Shown here piece after piece: positions 12,202 through 24,465 of a DNA stretch of 64,000 bases (position 1 is the first letter of the stretch; every line of letters begins with the position of its first letter). Below the pieces are notes generated by a model. That model made no database searches and had not been told where the DNA came from. It was given only the letters and a program-made list of their open reading frames with translations. The translations under genes were made by a program, and so were the position numbers. This DNA comes from Buddleja alternifolia (Eukaryota; Streptophyta; Magnoliopsida; Lamiales; Scrophulariaceae), in contig CM033400.1 in the NCBI GenBank assembly GCA_019426215.1, positions 18,274,568 to 18,338,567 of the forward strand, in the 5' to 3' direction.

Positions 12202-13329
12202 AATTGCTCGACCTCGAGCAATAAGAGCTATAAGGCAAGATCAATATCATTCAATGGGAGAAAACAAAACAACTAACTAACTCACTTTCGTGGAGTAAAC
12301 GATTGCACTTAGCGGGTGCAACAAGCCTTTAAACCTTTGAGTTACCTCAAAGGACGAGTTATAGTCTCGTGAGGGTTTGCATACGATATACCCACAAAAT
12401 CTAACAAATTTTCAATCTCAACCAAATCAACACATCTCAATATGATCAACAAGAATGAATGGCATAAAATCAACCTTTTAAAGTTCACAAATATATATAT
12501 ACATATCAACTACTTTTGCTCATGTGACACCAATACTTGAAATGACTCCCTAGGGTGTAGTGAAAAATAAATCTAGGGTATTATAGTCGAGAGACATCCT
12601 TACCAAATTTTGGACATTAATCCAATATCTATCAACTTTTGATCAAACACAAGGCACAAGAATTATAGAAAATCTCATAGCCATTTAAATTTCATTATCT
12701 CAAATATTCAACATTCAATTCATATGGAATTTCCATTAAACTTCATTAAGGCTAGATCATGTGCAATGTTTTATTCCATTAGGCTTTCTATGACACCTAT
12801 GTAGCAAGATTTAGACCAATGACTCCCAAACTAGATAGTTTTGGGGCATTAAGTGTAGAGACACTCCTAAGGATTTAATCACTTGAGTGTCAAAAGCCAC
12901 GAAATAAAACTTGATCTTTTAAACAATTCACTTCTTTTGGCTTGAGCAAAGCTCAAATTAGCATAATAGTACAGTATATAAGCATGAAACGTTTCACCTC
13001 CGGTACGTATTAGCCTGACCACTTTTGGTCATACCAAAATTCAACCTTTTCAATTCATTGTTTAGCATATAAAATTACTACTCAACTTATAACCTTATGA
13101 AAAATCTAAGTTAATATTTCTGGGAAAAATTCCGTAAGTGTCTCAAGATGGTTATCCTCTCAACTACTCTAGCTTCAATTTAAGTGCATTGTGAATCATC
13201 TAAAGAATCAATTCTAGTCTAAGGTCTCCACGAGCAATTTCAACGATATATATATTCCATTAAATTCAAATTATTTCAAGAATTCATGCCACTTTTCAAG
13301 TTAATCAATTTCAATGCATCAAATGGAAA

Positions 13330-13374
<45 letters not shown>

Positions 13375-13866
13375 CTTGATTTTCTCAACAAAAAAACATT
13401 TAAACATGATATCATACAAACTTTCCCCTAAACTCAAGTTAAAAATTAGGATTGCATTTTCAATATTCAAAATAAATACTCTTCTACCCCCAAACTTAAA
13501 TCCAACATTGTCCCCAATGTTGTTACAACAAGCATACACAAAGGTAAAAGAACACTTACAACCAAGGATATTGAAGAACATCCTTAAGCTTCCAATGCAT
13601 CCTTACAAAGTTTCTCCTCTTATCGAGTAAATTAAGAATCTCTAAACGTGGGGTCCAAATGTGCATCATATCTAACACTTCAACTTTTTAAACCATCAAG
13701 CATAAGAAAAACATACATGTCAAAAGTGCATGCTTGAACACAACAAAAAGAAACAAACTAAACAAAATAAAAACGAAAGCAAAAAGAAAAGAAAACTTAC
13801 AAACTTGGGTTGTCTCCCAAGAAGCGCTAGTTTAGAGTCGGTAGCTCGACTTGAGATAAAGAATCG
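12202..13866 (-). other. Athila 3' internal noncoding region
   Basis: About 1.7 kb between integrase and the purine tract, with no credible long frame and so no env-like gene. It includes a (TA)n tract at 13,331-13,366. The part up to about 13,490 is repeated in inverted orientation at 17,799-19,094. Confidence 0.7.
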
Positions 13867-14631
13867 CTAAGGATCCCGGAGGGGAATGGTCACTTTATCC
13901 CTCGACCCGTCAATCCCAATGTAATGCTTTAACCTTTGGGCGTTTGTCATGAAGGTTCGTCCATTATCCGTTATAAGTTCAATGGCACCGGAAGCATAAA
14001 CACGAGATACAACAAACGGTCCCGACCATTTTGACTTAAGCTTCCCGGGAAAAAGTCGAAGGCGAGAATTGTATAGTAAAACCTTGTCTCCTTCATGAAA
14101 TTCGCGGGGAATAATACGCTTATCATGCCATGTTTTCTTTCGCTCCTTGTAAAGCTTGAGGTTCTCATACGCTTGATGGCGCCATTCCTCAAGTTCGTGT
14201 AATTGGAGTAATCGCTTGGTACCTACGAGTTGAGAATCAAAATTTAGAAATTTAATAGCCCAAAAAGCGCGATGTTCGAGCTCAACCGGTAAGTGACATG
14301 CTTTTCCAAAGACGAGGCGATATGGGGACATGCCAATCGGAGTTTTAAACGCAGTTCTATATGCCCACAAGGCGTCATCTAGTTTAAGGGACCAATCTTT
14401 TCTAGATGGGTTAACCGTTTTTTCAAGAATGCGTTTAATCTCCCGATTTGACACCTCCATTTGACCACTCGTTTGGGGATGATATGGGGTTGAGATTTTA
14501 TGCCGTACCCCGTACTTATTCAATAAGTGCTCGAATTGTTTGTTACAAAAATGGGTGCCCCCGTCACTAACGATTGCTCTAGGAGTTCCAAAACGAGTGA
14601 AAATCCTTTTTCTTAAAAATCGAGTAACCAC
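13867..14631 (-). CDS. Athila integrase, catalytic core and C-terminal part
   Basis: The 254-codon frame has the second catalytic Asp at about residue 23 (SDGGTHF) and Glu at about residue 59 ([12 protein letters not shown]), with 35 residues between them (DD35E). A C-terminal region follows ([16 protein letters not shown]) of the GPY/F type. The upstream zinc-finger part (14,668-15,147) is in the same frame, separated by one in-frame TGA right after YVSK. The apparent start Met is therefore internal. The product would insert element cDNA into the chromosome. Confidence 0.85.
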   Translation of the reverse strand: MVTRFLRKRIFTRFGTPRAIVSDGGTHFCNKQFEHLLNKYGVRHKISTPYHPQTSGQMEVSNREIKRILEKTVNPSRKDWSLKLDDALWAYRTAFKTPIGMSPYRLVFGKACHLPVELEHRAFWAIKFLNFDSQLVGTKRLLQLHELEEWRHQAYENLKLYKERKKTWHDKRIIPREFHEGDKVLLYNSRLRLFPGKLKSKWSGPFVVSRVYASGAIELITDNGRTFMTNAQRLKHYIGIDGSRDKVTIPLRDP

Positions 14632-14667
14632 CCGAGCATCGTTAGTTGGTAAAGCCTCGGCTTCGAC

Positions 14668-15147
14668 TCATTTGGAGACATAGTCGACCGCAACAAGAAT
14701 ATACTTATTGGAACAAGAACTAGGGAAGGGTCCCATAAAATCAATACCCCACACATCAAATAGTTCACATTCAAGCATGTTATTCAATGGCATTTCGTGT
14801 CTTTTAGAGATGTTACCTGTTCGTTGACACCTATCACAAGATTGAACATACAAGAATGCATCTTTAGAAAGATTAAGCCAAAAGAAACCTGATTGAAGCA
14901 CTTTAGCCACTGTTTTAGAAGGTCCAAAGTGACCACCTACCGACATATCATGACAATGGGCGAGAATTGATGTTATTTCCTCCTCGGGGATACATCGTCG
15001 AATGAGGCCATCTGCACAAATCTTAAATAGATATGGTTCATCCCACAAATATCGCTTCACATCAAATAGGAATTTCTTCTTTTGAAATAAGTGATATCCG
15101 GAGGAAGAACTCCCGTGACAAGATAATTTGCATAATTGGCATACCAA
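14668..15147 (-). CDS. Athila integrase N-terminal zinc-binding domain and first catalytic Asp
   Basis: This segment contains the HHCC finger (H64 or H66, H73, C104, C107 of this frame; SCDRCQRTG) and the first catalytic Asp in GIDFMGPF at about 136. It ends at a TGA that interrupts the integrase; the same frame resumes downstream. The upstream RNase H segment is in another frame, because of a one-base indel near 15,080-15,100 where the two readings overlap. Confidence 0.8.
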   Translation of the reverse strand: MVCQLCKLSCHGSSSSGYHLFQKKKFLFDVKRYLWDEPYLFKICADGLIRRCIPEEEITSILAHCHDMSVGGHFGPSKTVAKVLQSGFFWLNLSKDAFLYVQSCDRCQRTGNISKRHEMPLNNMLECELFDVWGIDFMGPFPSSCSNKYILVAVDYVSK

Positions 15148-15386
15148 GGAGCATCATTATGAAGTATAGCATACAATTGCTCATCGGGAAACTCCTCACA
15201 AATAGGTTTATCAAACACGCACTCAGGGTTAGGAACCTCTATCCTAGACAAGTGGTCGGCAACAACATTTTCTACTCCTTTCTTATCCTTAATTTCTACG
15301 TCAAATTCTTGAAGAAGTAAAATCCACCTAATAAGTCTAGGTTTTGCATCCTTTTTGGCAAGCAAAGGAGTGATCGGTGTACACAA
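15057..15386 (-). CDS. Athila pol fragment, RNase H end to integrase linker
   Basis: It contains [21 protein letters not shown] and a following [12 protein letters not shown] motif, typical of the region between RNase H and integrase. It is out of frame with both neighbours. Relative to the upstream segment, some residues after the YTDHS motif are missing, indicating a small deletion. Confidence 0.75.
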   Translation of the reverse strand: MCTPITPLLAKKDAKPRLIRWILLLQEFDVEIKDKKGVENVVADHLSRIEVPNPECVFDKPICEEFPDEQLYAILHNDAPWYANYANYLVTGVLPPDITYFKRRNSYLM

Positions 15387-15966
15387 TTATTTTATTCAAA
15401 ATGAGATAAGCATGGAACTTGTCAAATGCAAATACTATGGCTAGTAATTCTTTTTCCGTGGTTGCGTAATTCATTTGTGCATCATTTAAAGTCTTACTAG
15501 CATAGTAGATGGTTTGAAATACCTTATCCTTCCGTTGGCTAAGGACCGCACCCACCGTGGTGTCACTAGCATCACACATCAATTCGAAGGGCAAACTCCA
15601 ATCGGGAGGTGCCATGATGGGAGCGGATATCAATAGCTCCTTAAGAGTCATGAAGGCCTGTAAACAAAGGGAATCAAAATTGAATGGTGCATCTTTGACA
15701 AGCAAGTTAGATAACGGCTTTGCAATTTTGGAATTTTTTTTGATAAATAGCCTATAGAAGCCGGCATGACCAAGAAAGCTCCTTACGGCTTTCACCGATG
15801 TAGGTGGAGGAAGCTTTTCTATGACCTCAATCTTGGCTTGGTCCACTTCAATCCCTTTTTGAGAGATTTTGTGGCCTAGCACAATCCCTTCCCGGACCAT
15901 AAAATGACATTTTTTCCAATTCAAAACAAGATTTGTTTCCTCACAGTGTTTTAGAACACGATCCAA
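15337..15966 (-). CDS. Athila reverse transcriptase thumb and RNase H
   Basis: The frame begins with the RT connection ([17 protein letters not shown]), continues through [16 protein letters not shown], and contains RNase H acidic residues in CDASD, TEKELL and YTDHS. It terminates early just after YTDHS. A single-base frameshift near 15,995 separates it from the RT palm domain upstream. Confidence 0.8.
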   Translation of the reverse strand: MDRVLKHCEETNLVLNWKKCHFMVREGIVLGHKISQKGIEVDQAKIEVIEKLPPPTSVKAVRSFLGHAGFYRLFIKKNSKIAKPLSNLLVKDAPFNFDSLCLQAFMTLKELLISAPIMAPPDWSLPFELMCDASDTTVGAVLSQRKDKVFQTIYYASKTLNDAQMNYATTEKELLAIVFAFDKFHAYLILNKIIVYTDHSFACQKGCKT

Positions 15967-17762
15967 ATGATCAAGACATGTGTTAAACGAGGTTCCAAAA
16001 CAGAAAAATCATCCATAAAAATCTCAAGGAATTCTTCAACCATGTCATGAAAGATCGCCATCATACATCGTTGAAATGTGGCCGAGGCATTGCATAATCC
16101 AAACAGCATCCGTCTATAAGCAAACGTGCCATAGGGACAAGTGAAAGTTGTTTTCTCTTGGCCCTCGGGGGCTATGGAAATTTGGTTATAGCCGGAATAC
16201 CCTTCTAGAAAACAATAAAAATCATGTCCGGCTAACCTTTCAAGCATTTGGTCAATGAATGGGAGGGGGAAATGGTCCTTACGAGTGACATCATTTAACT
16301 TGCGATAATCTATACATACACGCCACCCGGTAAGCATTCGAGTAGGGATTAATTCATTGTTCGCATTTTCTATCACAGTTATTCCGCCCTTCTTGGGTAC
16401 TACTTGAGTCGGGCTTACCCATGCACTATCTGAGATAGGATAGATTATACCTGCGTCGAGTAGTTTTATAACCTCTTTCTTTACCACCTCTTGTATTTGT
16501 GGATTTGACCGTCTTTGTGGTTGGCGTGTAGGTTTTGCGGACTCCTCCATGAGTATTTTTTGCATGCACACCACTGGACTTATACCTTTTATATCCGCAA
16601 TTTTCCACCCGAAGGCCTTCTTGTTGGCCTTCAAAACTCTCATGAGTCGCTCCTCTTGTTCTCCTGTCAAAGAAGATGAGACAATTAAAGGTAGAGTCTC
16701 ACTATCATTTAAAAATACATAATTCAAATGTAATGGTAATGGTTTAAGCTCAAGGATAAGGGCCTCTTCGATAGAAGGGCGAGGAGGAGCCAAGAGTGAT
16801 CTTTCTAATTTTTCAGCTCCAATGATGTGGTAAAGAGGTGGCTTCTCTACGCTAAACATGGTTTCCAATTGCTCTTCACTCGCTGAATCGACATCCATAG
16901 ATTTGGAAAGACATGTCTCCAATGGGTCATCTACCATTTGTGCCTGAAAAGTCTCATCAATCAACATATCAAATACATCGATGCATAAACATGAGTCAGG
17001 ATCACATGGGTGTTTAAGCACTTTAAAAACATCAAAGGTGACCTTTTCATCTCCCACATTTAAGGTTAGCTTACCATTGGCAATATCAATTACCGCCTTA
17101 CCAGTGGCTAGGAATGGTCTTCCTAGGATCAGGGGTACCTCAACATCTTCCTCCATATCAAGGACCACAAAGTCAACCAGGAAGTAGAACTTGTCGACTT
17201 GAACGATCACATCTTCGATTATTCCTCGTGGCCTTTTGATTGATCTATCGGCAAGTTGGAGGCTCATTGAAATCGGCTTTGGATTGCCAAGGCCCAACTT
17301 TTTGAAAAGAGAGTACGGGAGGAGGTTGATGCTAGCCCCCGAGTCACACAAAACTTTTTCGAAGGATAATGGCCCAATCGTGCAAGGAATAGTGAGACTT
17401 CCGGGGTCTTCAAGTTTCATTGGTAATTTATTAAGCAATACGGCGGAGCATTCCTCTGTTAGACACACCGTTTCGTTTTCCTCCCACTTTTGTTTGTTAG
17501 ATAAAATATCCTTGAAAAATTTCACGTAATTTGACATTTGTAAAATAGCGTCAATAAAAGGAATATTAATTCTAACCTCACGAAGAACCGACAAGATCCG
17601 GAGGAAACTTGGATCCATCTCCTCCTTTTTCATTCTATGTGCATTTGGAAATGGAAGACGGACCTCGATGGGAGGATGCGTTGGAGTTGAAGGACCAGCT
17701 GTTGAAAATACAGGACGTGGCGCCTGGGCGCTCGGGCGCAAGAGTGCAAAGCACTTGTTCAC
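15951..17762 (-). CDS. Athila gag C-terminus, protease and RT palm
   Basis: The 603-codon frame has the aspartic protease motif DSGAS at about residues 140-144 and ILGRPFLATG further on. The RT palm follows, with FPLPFIDQMLERL and the catalytic FMDDF at about 582-586, then the frame shifts. It is a polyprotein segment, not a real start: its first about 100 residues duplicate the gag-pol segment at 25,735-26,083. Upstream of about 17,798 the sequence changes abruptly to an inverted copy of the element's 3' region. Confidence 0.85.
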   Translation of the reverse strand: MNKCFALLRPSAQAPRPVFSTAGPSTPTHPPIEVRLPFPNAHRMKKEEMDPSFLRILSVLREVRINIPFIDAILQMSNYVKFFKDILSNKQKWEENETVCLTEECSAVLLNKLPMKLEDPGSLTIPCTIGPLSFEKVLCDSGASINLLPYSLFKKLGLGNPKPISMSLQLADRSIKRPRGIIEDVIVQVDKFYFLVDFVVLDMEEDVEVPLILGRPFLATGKAVIDIANGKLTLNVGDEKVTFDVFKVLKHPCDPDSCLCIDVFDMLIDETFQAQMVDDPLETCLSKSMDVDSASEEQLETMFSVEKPPLYHIIGAEKLERSLLAPPRPSIEEALILELKPLPLHLNYVFLNDSETLPLIVSSSLTGEQEERLMRVLKANKKAFGWKIADIKGISPVVCMQKILMEESAKPTRQPQRRSNPQIQEVVKKEVIKLLDAGIIYPISDSAWVSPTQVVPKKGGITVIENANNELIPTRMLTGWRVCIDYRKLNDVTRKDHFPLPFIDQMLERLAGHDFYCFLEGYSGYNQISIAPEGQEKTTFTCPYGTFAYRRMLFGLCNASATFQRCMMAIFHDMVEEFLEIFMDDFSVLEPRLTHVLIIWIVF

Positions 17763-17798
17763 TGCTGGTGGGTTCCGGTGCCTGGGCGTGGCAATCGG

Positions 17799-19094
17799 GG
17801 TAGAAGAGTATTTATTTTGAATATTGAAAATGCAATCCTAATTTTTAACTTGAGTTTGGGGGAAAGTTTGTATGATATCCTGTTTAAATGCTTCTTTGTT
17901 GAGAAAATCAAGTATATATAAAATATATATATATATATATATATATATTCTTTCCATTTGATGCATTGAAATTGATTAACTTGAAAAATGGCATGAATTC
18001 TTGAAATAATTTGAATTTAATGGAATATATATATCGTTGAAATTGCTCGTGGAGACTTTAGACTAGAATTGATTTTTTAGATGATTCACAATGCACTTAA
18101 ATTGAAGGTAGAGGAGTTGAGAGGATAACCATCTTGAGACACTTAAGGAATTTTTCCCGGAAATATTAACTTAGATTTTTATAAGGTTATAAGTTGAGTA
18201 GTAATTTTATATGCTAAACAATGAATTGAAAAGGTTGAATTTTGGTATGACCAAAAGTGGTCAGGCTAATACGTACCGGATGTAAAACGTTTCATGCCTA
18301 TATACTGTACTATTATGCTAATTTGAGCTTTGCTCAAGCCAAAAGAAGTGAATTGTTTAAAAGATCTAGTTTTATTTCGTGGTCTTTGACACTCGAGTGA
18401 TTAAATCCTTAGGAGTGTCTCTACACTTAATGCCCCAAAACTATCTAGTTTGAGAGTCATTGGTCTAAAGCTTGCTACATGGGTGTCATAGAAAGCCTAA
18501 TGGAATAAAACATTGCACATGATTTAGCCTTAATGAAGTTTAATGGAAATTCCATATGAATTGAATGTTGAATATTTGAGATAATGAAATTTAAATGGCT
18601 ATGAGATTTTCTATAATTCTTGTGCCTTGTGTTTGATCAAAAGTTGATAGATATGGGATTAATGTCCAAAATTTGGTAAGGATGCCTCTCGACTATAATA
18701 CCCTAAATTTATTTTTCACTACACCCTAGGGAGTCGTTTCAAGTATTGGTGTCACATGAGCAAAAGTAGTTGATATGTATATATATATTTGTGAACTTTA
18801 AAAGGTTGATTTTATGCCATTCATTCTTGTTGATCATATTGAGATGTGTTGATTTGGTTGGGATTGAAAATTTGTTAGATTTTGTAGGTATATCGTATGC
18901 AAACCCTCACGAGACTATAACTCGTCCTTTGAGGTAACTCAAAGGTTTAAAGGCTTGTTGCACTCGCTAAGTGCAATTGTTTACTCCACGAAAGTGAGTT
19001 AGTTAGTTGTTTTGTTTTCTCCCATTGAATGATGCTGATCTTGCCTTATAGCTCTTATTGCTCGAGGTCGAGCAATTGATAAGTTTGGGGGTGT
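17799..19094 (+). repeat. Inverted copy of the Athila 3' internal region
   Basis: It is the reverse complement of about 12,185-13,490, including the (TA)n tract (17,928-17,948) and ending with the purine tract (19,078-19,094). The left junction to gag-pol falls in a 'cgggg' shared by both parents, a microhomology junction. Several small differences from 12,185-13,490 show it is not an assembly mirror image. Confidence 0.8.
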
Positions 19095-21020
19095 TGATAA
19101 GAGGTGTTTTTACGTGTTTTTAAGCCCGTAATTCTTATGATTTGGATTCACTTATTGCCTAAATCATGTTACATTTGCATTTAATAGGTGTGTTAAGTGA
19201 ATACAGGTAATAAATGAGAATACATGAAGAAAAGGGAAGAAAAACGATGTACAAAACAAGTTCAAACATGTTTTTCAACACCTAGGCGGTTTATGCATCT
19301 CCTATCACATTCGAGCGACATTTTCGTACATTTCGAGATCGAATTAGACAAAGTTTCCTTCTACAAAGTTTTAGATGTATGTCTTAGCTTCAAATGGAAA
19401 CTTGAAACATCCAAATCGGAGGTCTATAGAGAGAATTGTGAAGGAAATACGATTGCTGCGCCGAACAGAGAAGTACATGTGCCAGGATACGCCCCAGCGC
19501 CCTCCAAGTCATGCCTAGGCGTGGATAGTCCGAATGTTACTCCTTTTCAGCCTAAATTCCAGCATTATATGATGGGTAAGAATCACTTTTGGCCATAATT
19601 CAGCACATGTGTTGAGGGGTTGTCATAAGTGTGTTTCTTGGTAGATTTACTTTATGGACGCCAAATCAGAAACAACCTCCATGTTGAAACGTAATTTAGG
19701 TATACTTAGAAACCGAATTGGACAAAATGTCCTTCTGGAAAGTTGTAGATCTATGTTTTATATGCACATGGGGACTTGAATCATCCAATTCGGAGATCTG
19801 TGGAGAAGGTTATGAGGAAAATACTAAGACTGCGCTGGAAAGCAAGAAAATGGCAGCATGCATGTGTTTTGTCGAAGTTTTCACATGGTTATTCTTGGTG
19901 GAATGCTTAAGGGCCGAAAGTTCAGCATTTTTTAGCTGGTTGGAATCTTAAAATCCAAACTTTAAGCATCACCTTAGGTGGAATTCTCATTGGGGAACTT
20001 TAATGGGAATTCTTAATGCATACTTTAGTGGAATTTTGGCTATAAAAGGAGGGGGAACCCATACTCTTCAGAATTCACTATCAATTTCATATTCTTGGAA
20101 TGAAAGAAGTGAGGGAGTGACCGATCCATATAGAAGAAAAGATGGGAGAGAAAAGTTCTTGATTCATTATCATCATATGAGACGGAATATTCACTTGGAG
20201 TTCCATCATTGTTCAATTAGAGGGAGTTTTTATAGCCTTTTCATTTCATTCATGTCTATGAACATGTGTATTTATTCATTATTGTTTCTCATATTATCTA
20301 TCATGAACTAAATTCATAAGACTAAGGTCATGTAAGGTCAAATTGAGATATATGCTTATAATAGATGATTGTTGAGGTTATTCTTATATTGTTATGTGAT
20401 GTGAATTTGTGTTTTTGCCTATCTTGCATATATTTGATCACTATATGTTAGAATCTTATGTCTAGGTGAATATTTCGGGAGATTCCCTATATAATTGACT
20501 TAGGGTGCAAGAAATTCACATCATGACCCGCAACTAATGAGGAATTGCCCTAGACATAGGTAAAGATTCCCGGGTGAAGTTGTTCGATTCTAATTGAGTG
20601 AATTCTAGTACATTAATGCATGTTTAGTGGTTAGATTTCCGGATAGAAATATTTGAGAAATCACGATCTAAGCATAGGAGTTTATACGCGAGACATCGGT
20701 TATTCTCTACCCTCGGAGCTCTCACCATAACAATATAAGTGTAATCCTTCAACAAGAACCTTTATAAGTATATTTGATCAATTTGAACCTAGCATGTGCC
20801 TTAGCCTCCCTTTATAATTGGTTTTAAATCACTTGTTCATCTTTGTTCTTATTCTTTACAAATTTTATTTGAATTTATTCTTACTTTGTTTATTCACTTC
20901 ATTACAAATCTTAAACTAGAATTCAAGTCCTTGTGGTTCGACAATCCGGACTTACCGTCCATTCATTACTACACACAACTATTGCACTTGCTACCAAGCA
21001 CATTAGCTTTTAGCGTGTCA
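19095..21020 (+). repeat. Athila LTR B, inverted (plus orientation)
   Basis: It runs TGATAAGAGG...TAGCGTGTCA on the plus strand, 1,926 bp. A purine tract lies on its left and a primer site on its right, so it has both a 3'-LTR-type and a 5'-LTR-type flank. A TATA box is at 20,041-20,049. Confidence 0.85.
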
Positions 21021-21026
21021 AGTTTT

Positions 21027-21044
21027 TGGTGCCGTTGCCGGGGA
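21027..21044 (+). promoter_or_regulatory. Primer-binding site next to LTR B
   Basis: TGGTGCCGTTGCCGGGGA is one base off the site next to LTR C and near-complementary to the 3' end of plant tRNA-Asp. About 40 bp of element leader follow before the sequence changes family. Confidence 0.7.
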
Positions 21045-21085
21045 GTCTTTTCGTTAGAGGGAGTTTTTATAGCTTATCTTTAGGA

Positions 21086-22160
21086 GCAATTCCTCATGTT
21101 TTTCGGATGATGTGTTAATTCATTTGAACCCTAATATATATTCTCTCAAATAATAACTTAGGCTAATTAGCAAACATATGTTGATCAAGCATACGATTGG
21201 AATAAAAACATAAAATTAACACACAAAACAATAATAGAATTAAAATGAACAATCACTTCATATATATAAACTCATAAAATTGGCATTCACATGGCCTTAG
21301 TTTAATTAATTTAGTTCATAATTATGATTGGAAAAATAATTAAAAACATAGAATTATTCATAGACAAATATTCTGAAAATAAAAAGCTCCCTGTTAATAA
21401 TTGATGAACTCGTGTTGAATCGTCGTTCTCTTCGTCTTGCTCGTTTCTTTGCTCCAATCTCCTCTCTAGCTGCCAATTTCGAACCTCTCCTTCTTGTTGT
21501 AAGAGAAAGTATCTTATTTGAGTGTAGTGTTAGTGTGTTTTGTGTTGTTGTGTGTTGGGTCATTTTGACATGAAACAACACCCCTATTTATACTAGTATG
21601 CACTAGAGGATAACAATTAATATTCACTAAAAGAATACAAATGGGGTACACATAGCACATGCCTAAAGGAAGACAACTAATGTTCATCATGAACATAAGT
21701 AAAAACCCACACTACACATGCCCAAAAGTAGACAACTATCAGCATTATAAATGAAAGGGGCACACAACACATGCATTACAATCATTAAAGGACGCAACTA
21801 ATGGTCTTTAGGTGTCAAAAGTTTCTAAAATTCGTCCAGCTGCCCGTAGCATTTTTCCTTCTGCGCAGCAATAGTGTTTTCTTCATAACGTTTTCCTCAG
21901 ATCTTAGATTCAAGTGATTCAAGTTCTCACGTGAAGCTAAGACATAGATCTACAACTTTGTAGAAGAACACGTTCTCAGATTCTGCGTCCAAAATACAGA
22001 ATTATTGCATTTTCTTCCAGCTGATTTCTCTATTGTTATGATTTTTACCTTGAATTCATTTAAAACAAAAATCAAAGCCACAAGTGGTAAAATTCATACA
22101 TATTTGAACCTAAACCATGAAATTATTGACCTCTCAAATGTGTAAAACTCACACTTATCA
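21086..22160 (-). repeat. Sister-family Athila LTR, 5'-side portion (permuted)
   Basis: A diverged relative of the main LTR. It ends at 'cacttatca' followed by a purine tract ('acacccccaaactta', 22,161-22,175). It begins at the 10-mer gcaattcctc, the same 10-mer at which the complementary LTR portion at 25,258-25,733 ends. Confidence 0.65.
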
Positions 22161-23118
22161 ACACCCCCAAACTTAACATTGATCGTCCCCGAGCAATTGA
22201 ACAAAAAACCTAAGATTTAAACAACATCAAGAAAAAGGGTAAAACAAAAAACAAAAGATAGCTCACTTTCGTAGAGATCACGATTGCATTTAGCGTATGC
22301 AACAAGCCTTTAAACCTCAATTTTACCAAAAGAGGACGAGTGTTGTCTTGTGAGGGTTTGCAGATGATATACCCACAAAATCCAACCAAATTTTAGTCCC
22401 TTTATCAACGCGAATCAACTTAATCAATAAGAAACCCATGGCATAAAAATCGACTGTTAAAGCTCAAAAAAAATTATACACATATCAAAGACTTGCTCAT
22501 GTTACACCTTGACTCGAATAAAGACCTCCAAAGGGTGTAGTGATTGTAAGTGTAAGGCATTATAGTCAAGTGGCATTGTTACCAAACTTCAGACATTAAT
22601 CCCATATTTTATTAACCGTCGATCAATCCTAAAGTACAAGCCTCATAGAAACTTCATAACCACTTAAATTTCATTACTTAATCCATTTAAACCTTAAACT
22701 CATATGAAACTTCCATTTAAATTTATTAAGGTTAGGTCATGTGCAATGTTTTATTCCTTTAGCCTTTCTATGACACCCATGTATCGAGCTTTGGATCAAT
22801 AACTCCCAAACTAGATAGTTTTAGGGCATTAAGTGTTAAGACACTCCTTGCGGATTTAATCACTCGAGTGCCAAAGGCCACGAAATAAAACTAGACCTTT
22901 CATTCATTTTTAACCTAAATTGGCTTGAGCAAAGCTCAAATTAGCATGACAGTACAGTATATAGGCATGTTGCTTTTCACCTCCAGTACATATCAGCCTG
23001 ACTTTATAGTCATACCAATCATCAACCTTTTTCATTAATTATTAGGTATACGAAGCAACTACTCAACTCGTGATCTTAAGAAGAATCTAAGTTAACATTT
23101 CTGGGAGAAAGTCTTTAA

Positions 23119-23334
23119 GGCTATGTTTGGTTATGTTTTCAAGCTCATTTTCGTCCGAATTTTTGGCCAAGTTATGTTTGGATCACACAATTTTTCACCA
23201 GGAAAGTTGTCAATTTTTGGTCCAAAAAAAAAAAATAATGATTGTGGTCCCTGTTTCTCTGACACTCTCTCTCTCCTCTTTTTCTCTCACTCTCTCACTC
23301 TATCTGACACATTCTCTCTCCTCTCTTTCTCTCA

Positions 23335-23398
<64 letters not shown>

Positions 23399-24465
23399 AC
23401 ATAAATAGAAGATATGTCGTCTTCACTGTGCATGAATGAAAAAAAAGAAAATTGAAGACGACATTTGAAATATCGTCTTCAATTTTCTTTTTTTTTAAAA
23501 TTGTCGTAAATTAAATATAATTTTGTAATTAAATATAATTTTTTCTATATATATATATATATTTTATATATATAATTAGAAGACGGACATAATTCAAAAA
23601 AAAAATGAACAGCGAAGACGACATGTGCCATGTCGTCTTCACTGTTCATAAATAAAAAAAAAAGAAAATTGAAGACGACATTTGAAATGTCGTCTTCAAT
23701 TTTCTTTTTTTTTTATAATTTTCGTAAATTAAATATAATTTTTTCTATATATATATATATATATTTATATAATTAGAAGACGACATATCATAAATTAAAA
23801 AAAAATGAAAAAATTGAAGACGACAATTTTTTTTAAAATTTTTTTGTAAATTAAATATAATTTTTTCTATATATATATATATATATTTATATAATTAGAA
23901 GACGACATATCATAAATTAAAAAAAAATGAAAAAATTGAAGACGACAATTTTTTTTAAAATTTTTTTGTAAATTAAATATAATTTTGTAATTAAATATAT
24001 ATATGAATATATATAAACTTTTCTTTTAAGTATATATATCAACTGCTATCACTTATATATATATATATATATACACACTACTATTACTTACATATATACA
24101 TATATATTTATCTCTATAATAATTATTACAATCTCAATATTATATATACTACTATTACCTACATATATACATATATATTTGTACATATATACATATATAT
24201 TTATCTATATAATAATTATTACAATCTCAATATTATATTATAACTTTTAATTATTGACAGACAAAAACTTACATGATTTGACAGTTACAGTAATTTACGT
24301 TCCCTCTGAAAACAAAACCAAACACTATCTCACCAAAAAATCACTCAAAAAACAACTCCCAAAACATAACCAAACATAATCTCATCAAAATTGCACGTGC
24401 CCCCATAAATTTTTCACCAATAATTCTCATCAAAATACCATCCCAAAACATAACCAAACATAGCC
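23119..24465. mobile_element. PIF/Harbinger-like non-autonomous element with hairpins
   Basis: Inverted ends are GGCTATGTTTGGTTATG on the left and CATAACCAAACATAGCC on the right, with TAA target duplications (23,116-23,118 and 24,466-24,468). The 1,347-bp body has no transposase. It contains CT and TA microsatellites, several perfect short palindromes built on GAAGACGACAT/ATGTCGTCTTC, and a tandem of about 103 bp x 2 at 23,775-23,985. Related ends occur at 40,145, 48,656 and 54,734. Confidence 0.75.
23439..23482. repeat. Hairpin in the PIF-like element
   Basis: 'gaaaattgaagacgacat' followed by a short loop and its reverse complement. A near-perfect second copy lies at 23,660-23,706, and another palindrome of the 'gaagacgacatg' type lies at 23,609-23,645. 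Confidence 0.7.

Noticed and set aside
12185..13866. Env-like ORF after Athila integrase
   Set aside because: No long frame, signal peptide or membrane segment was found on the element's strand.
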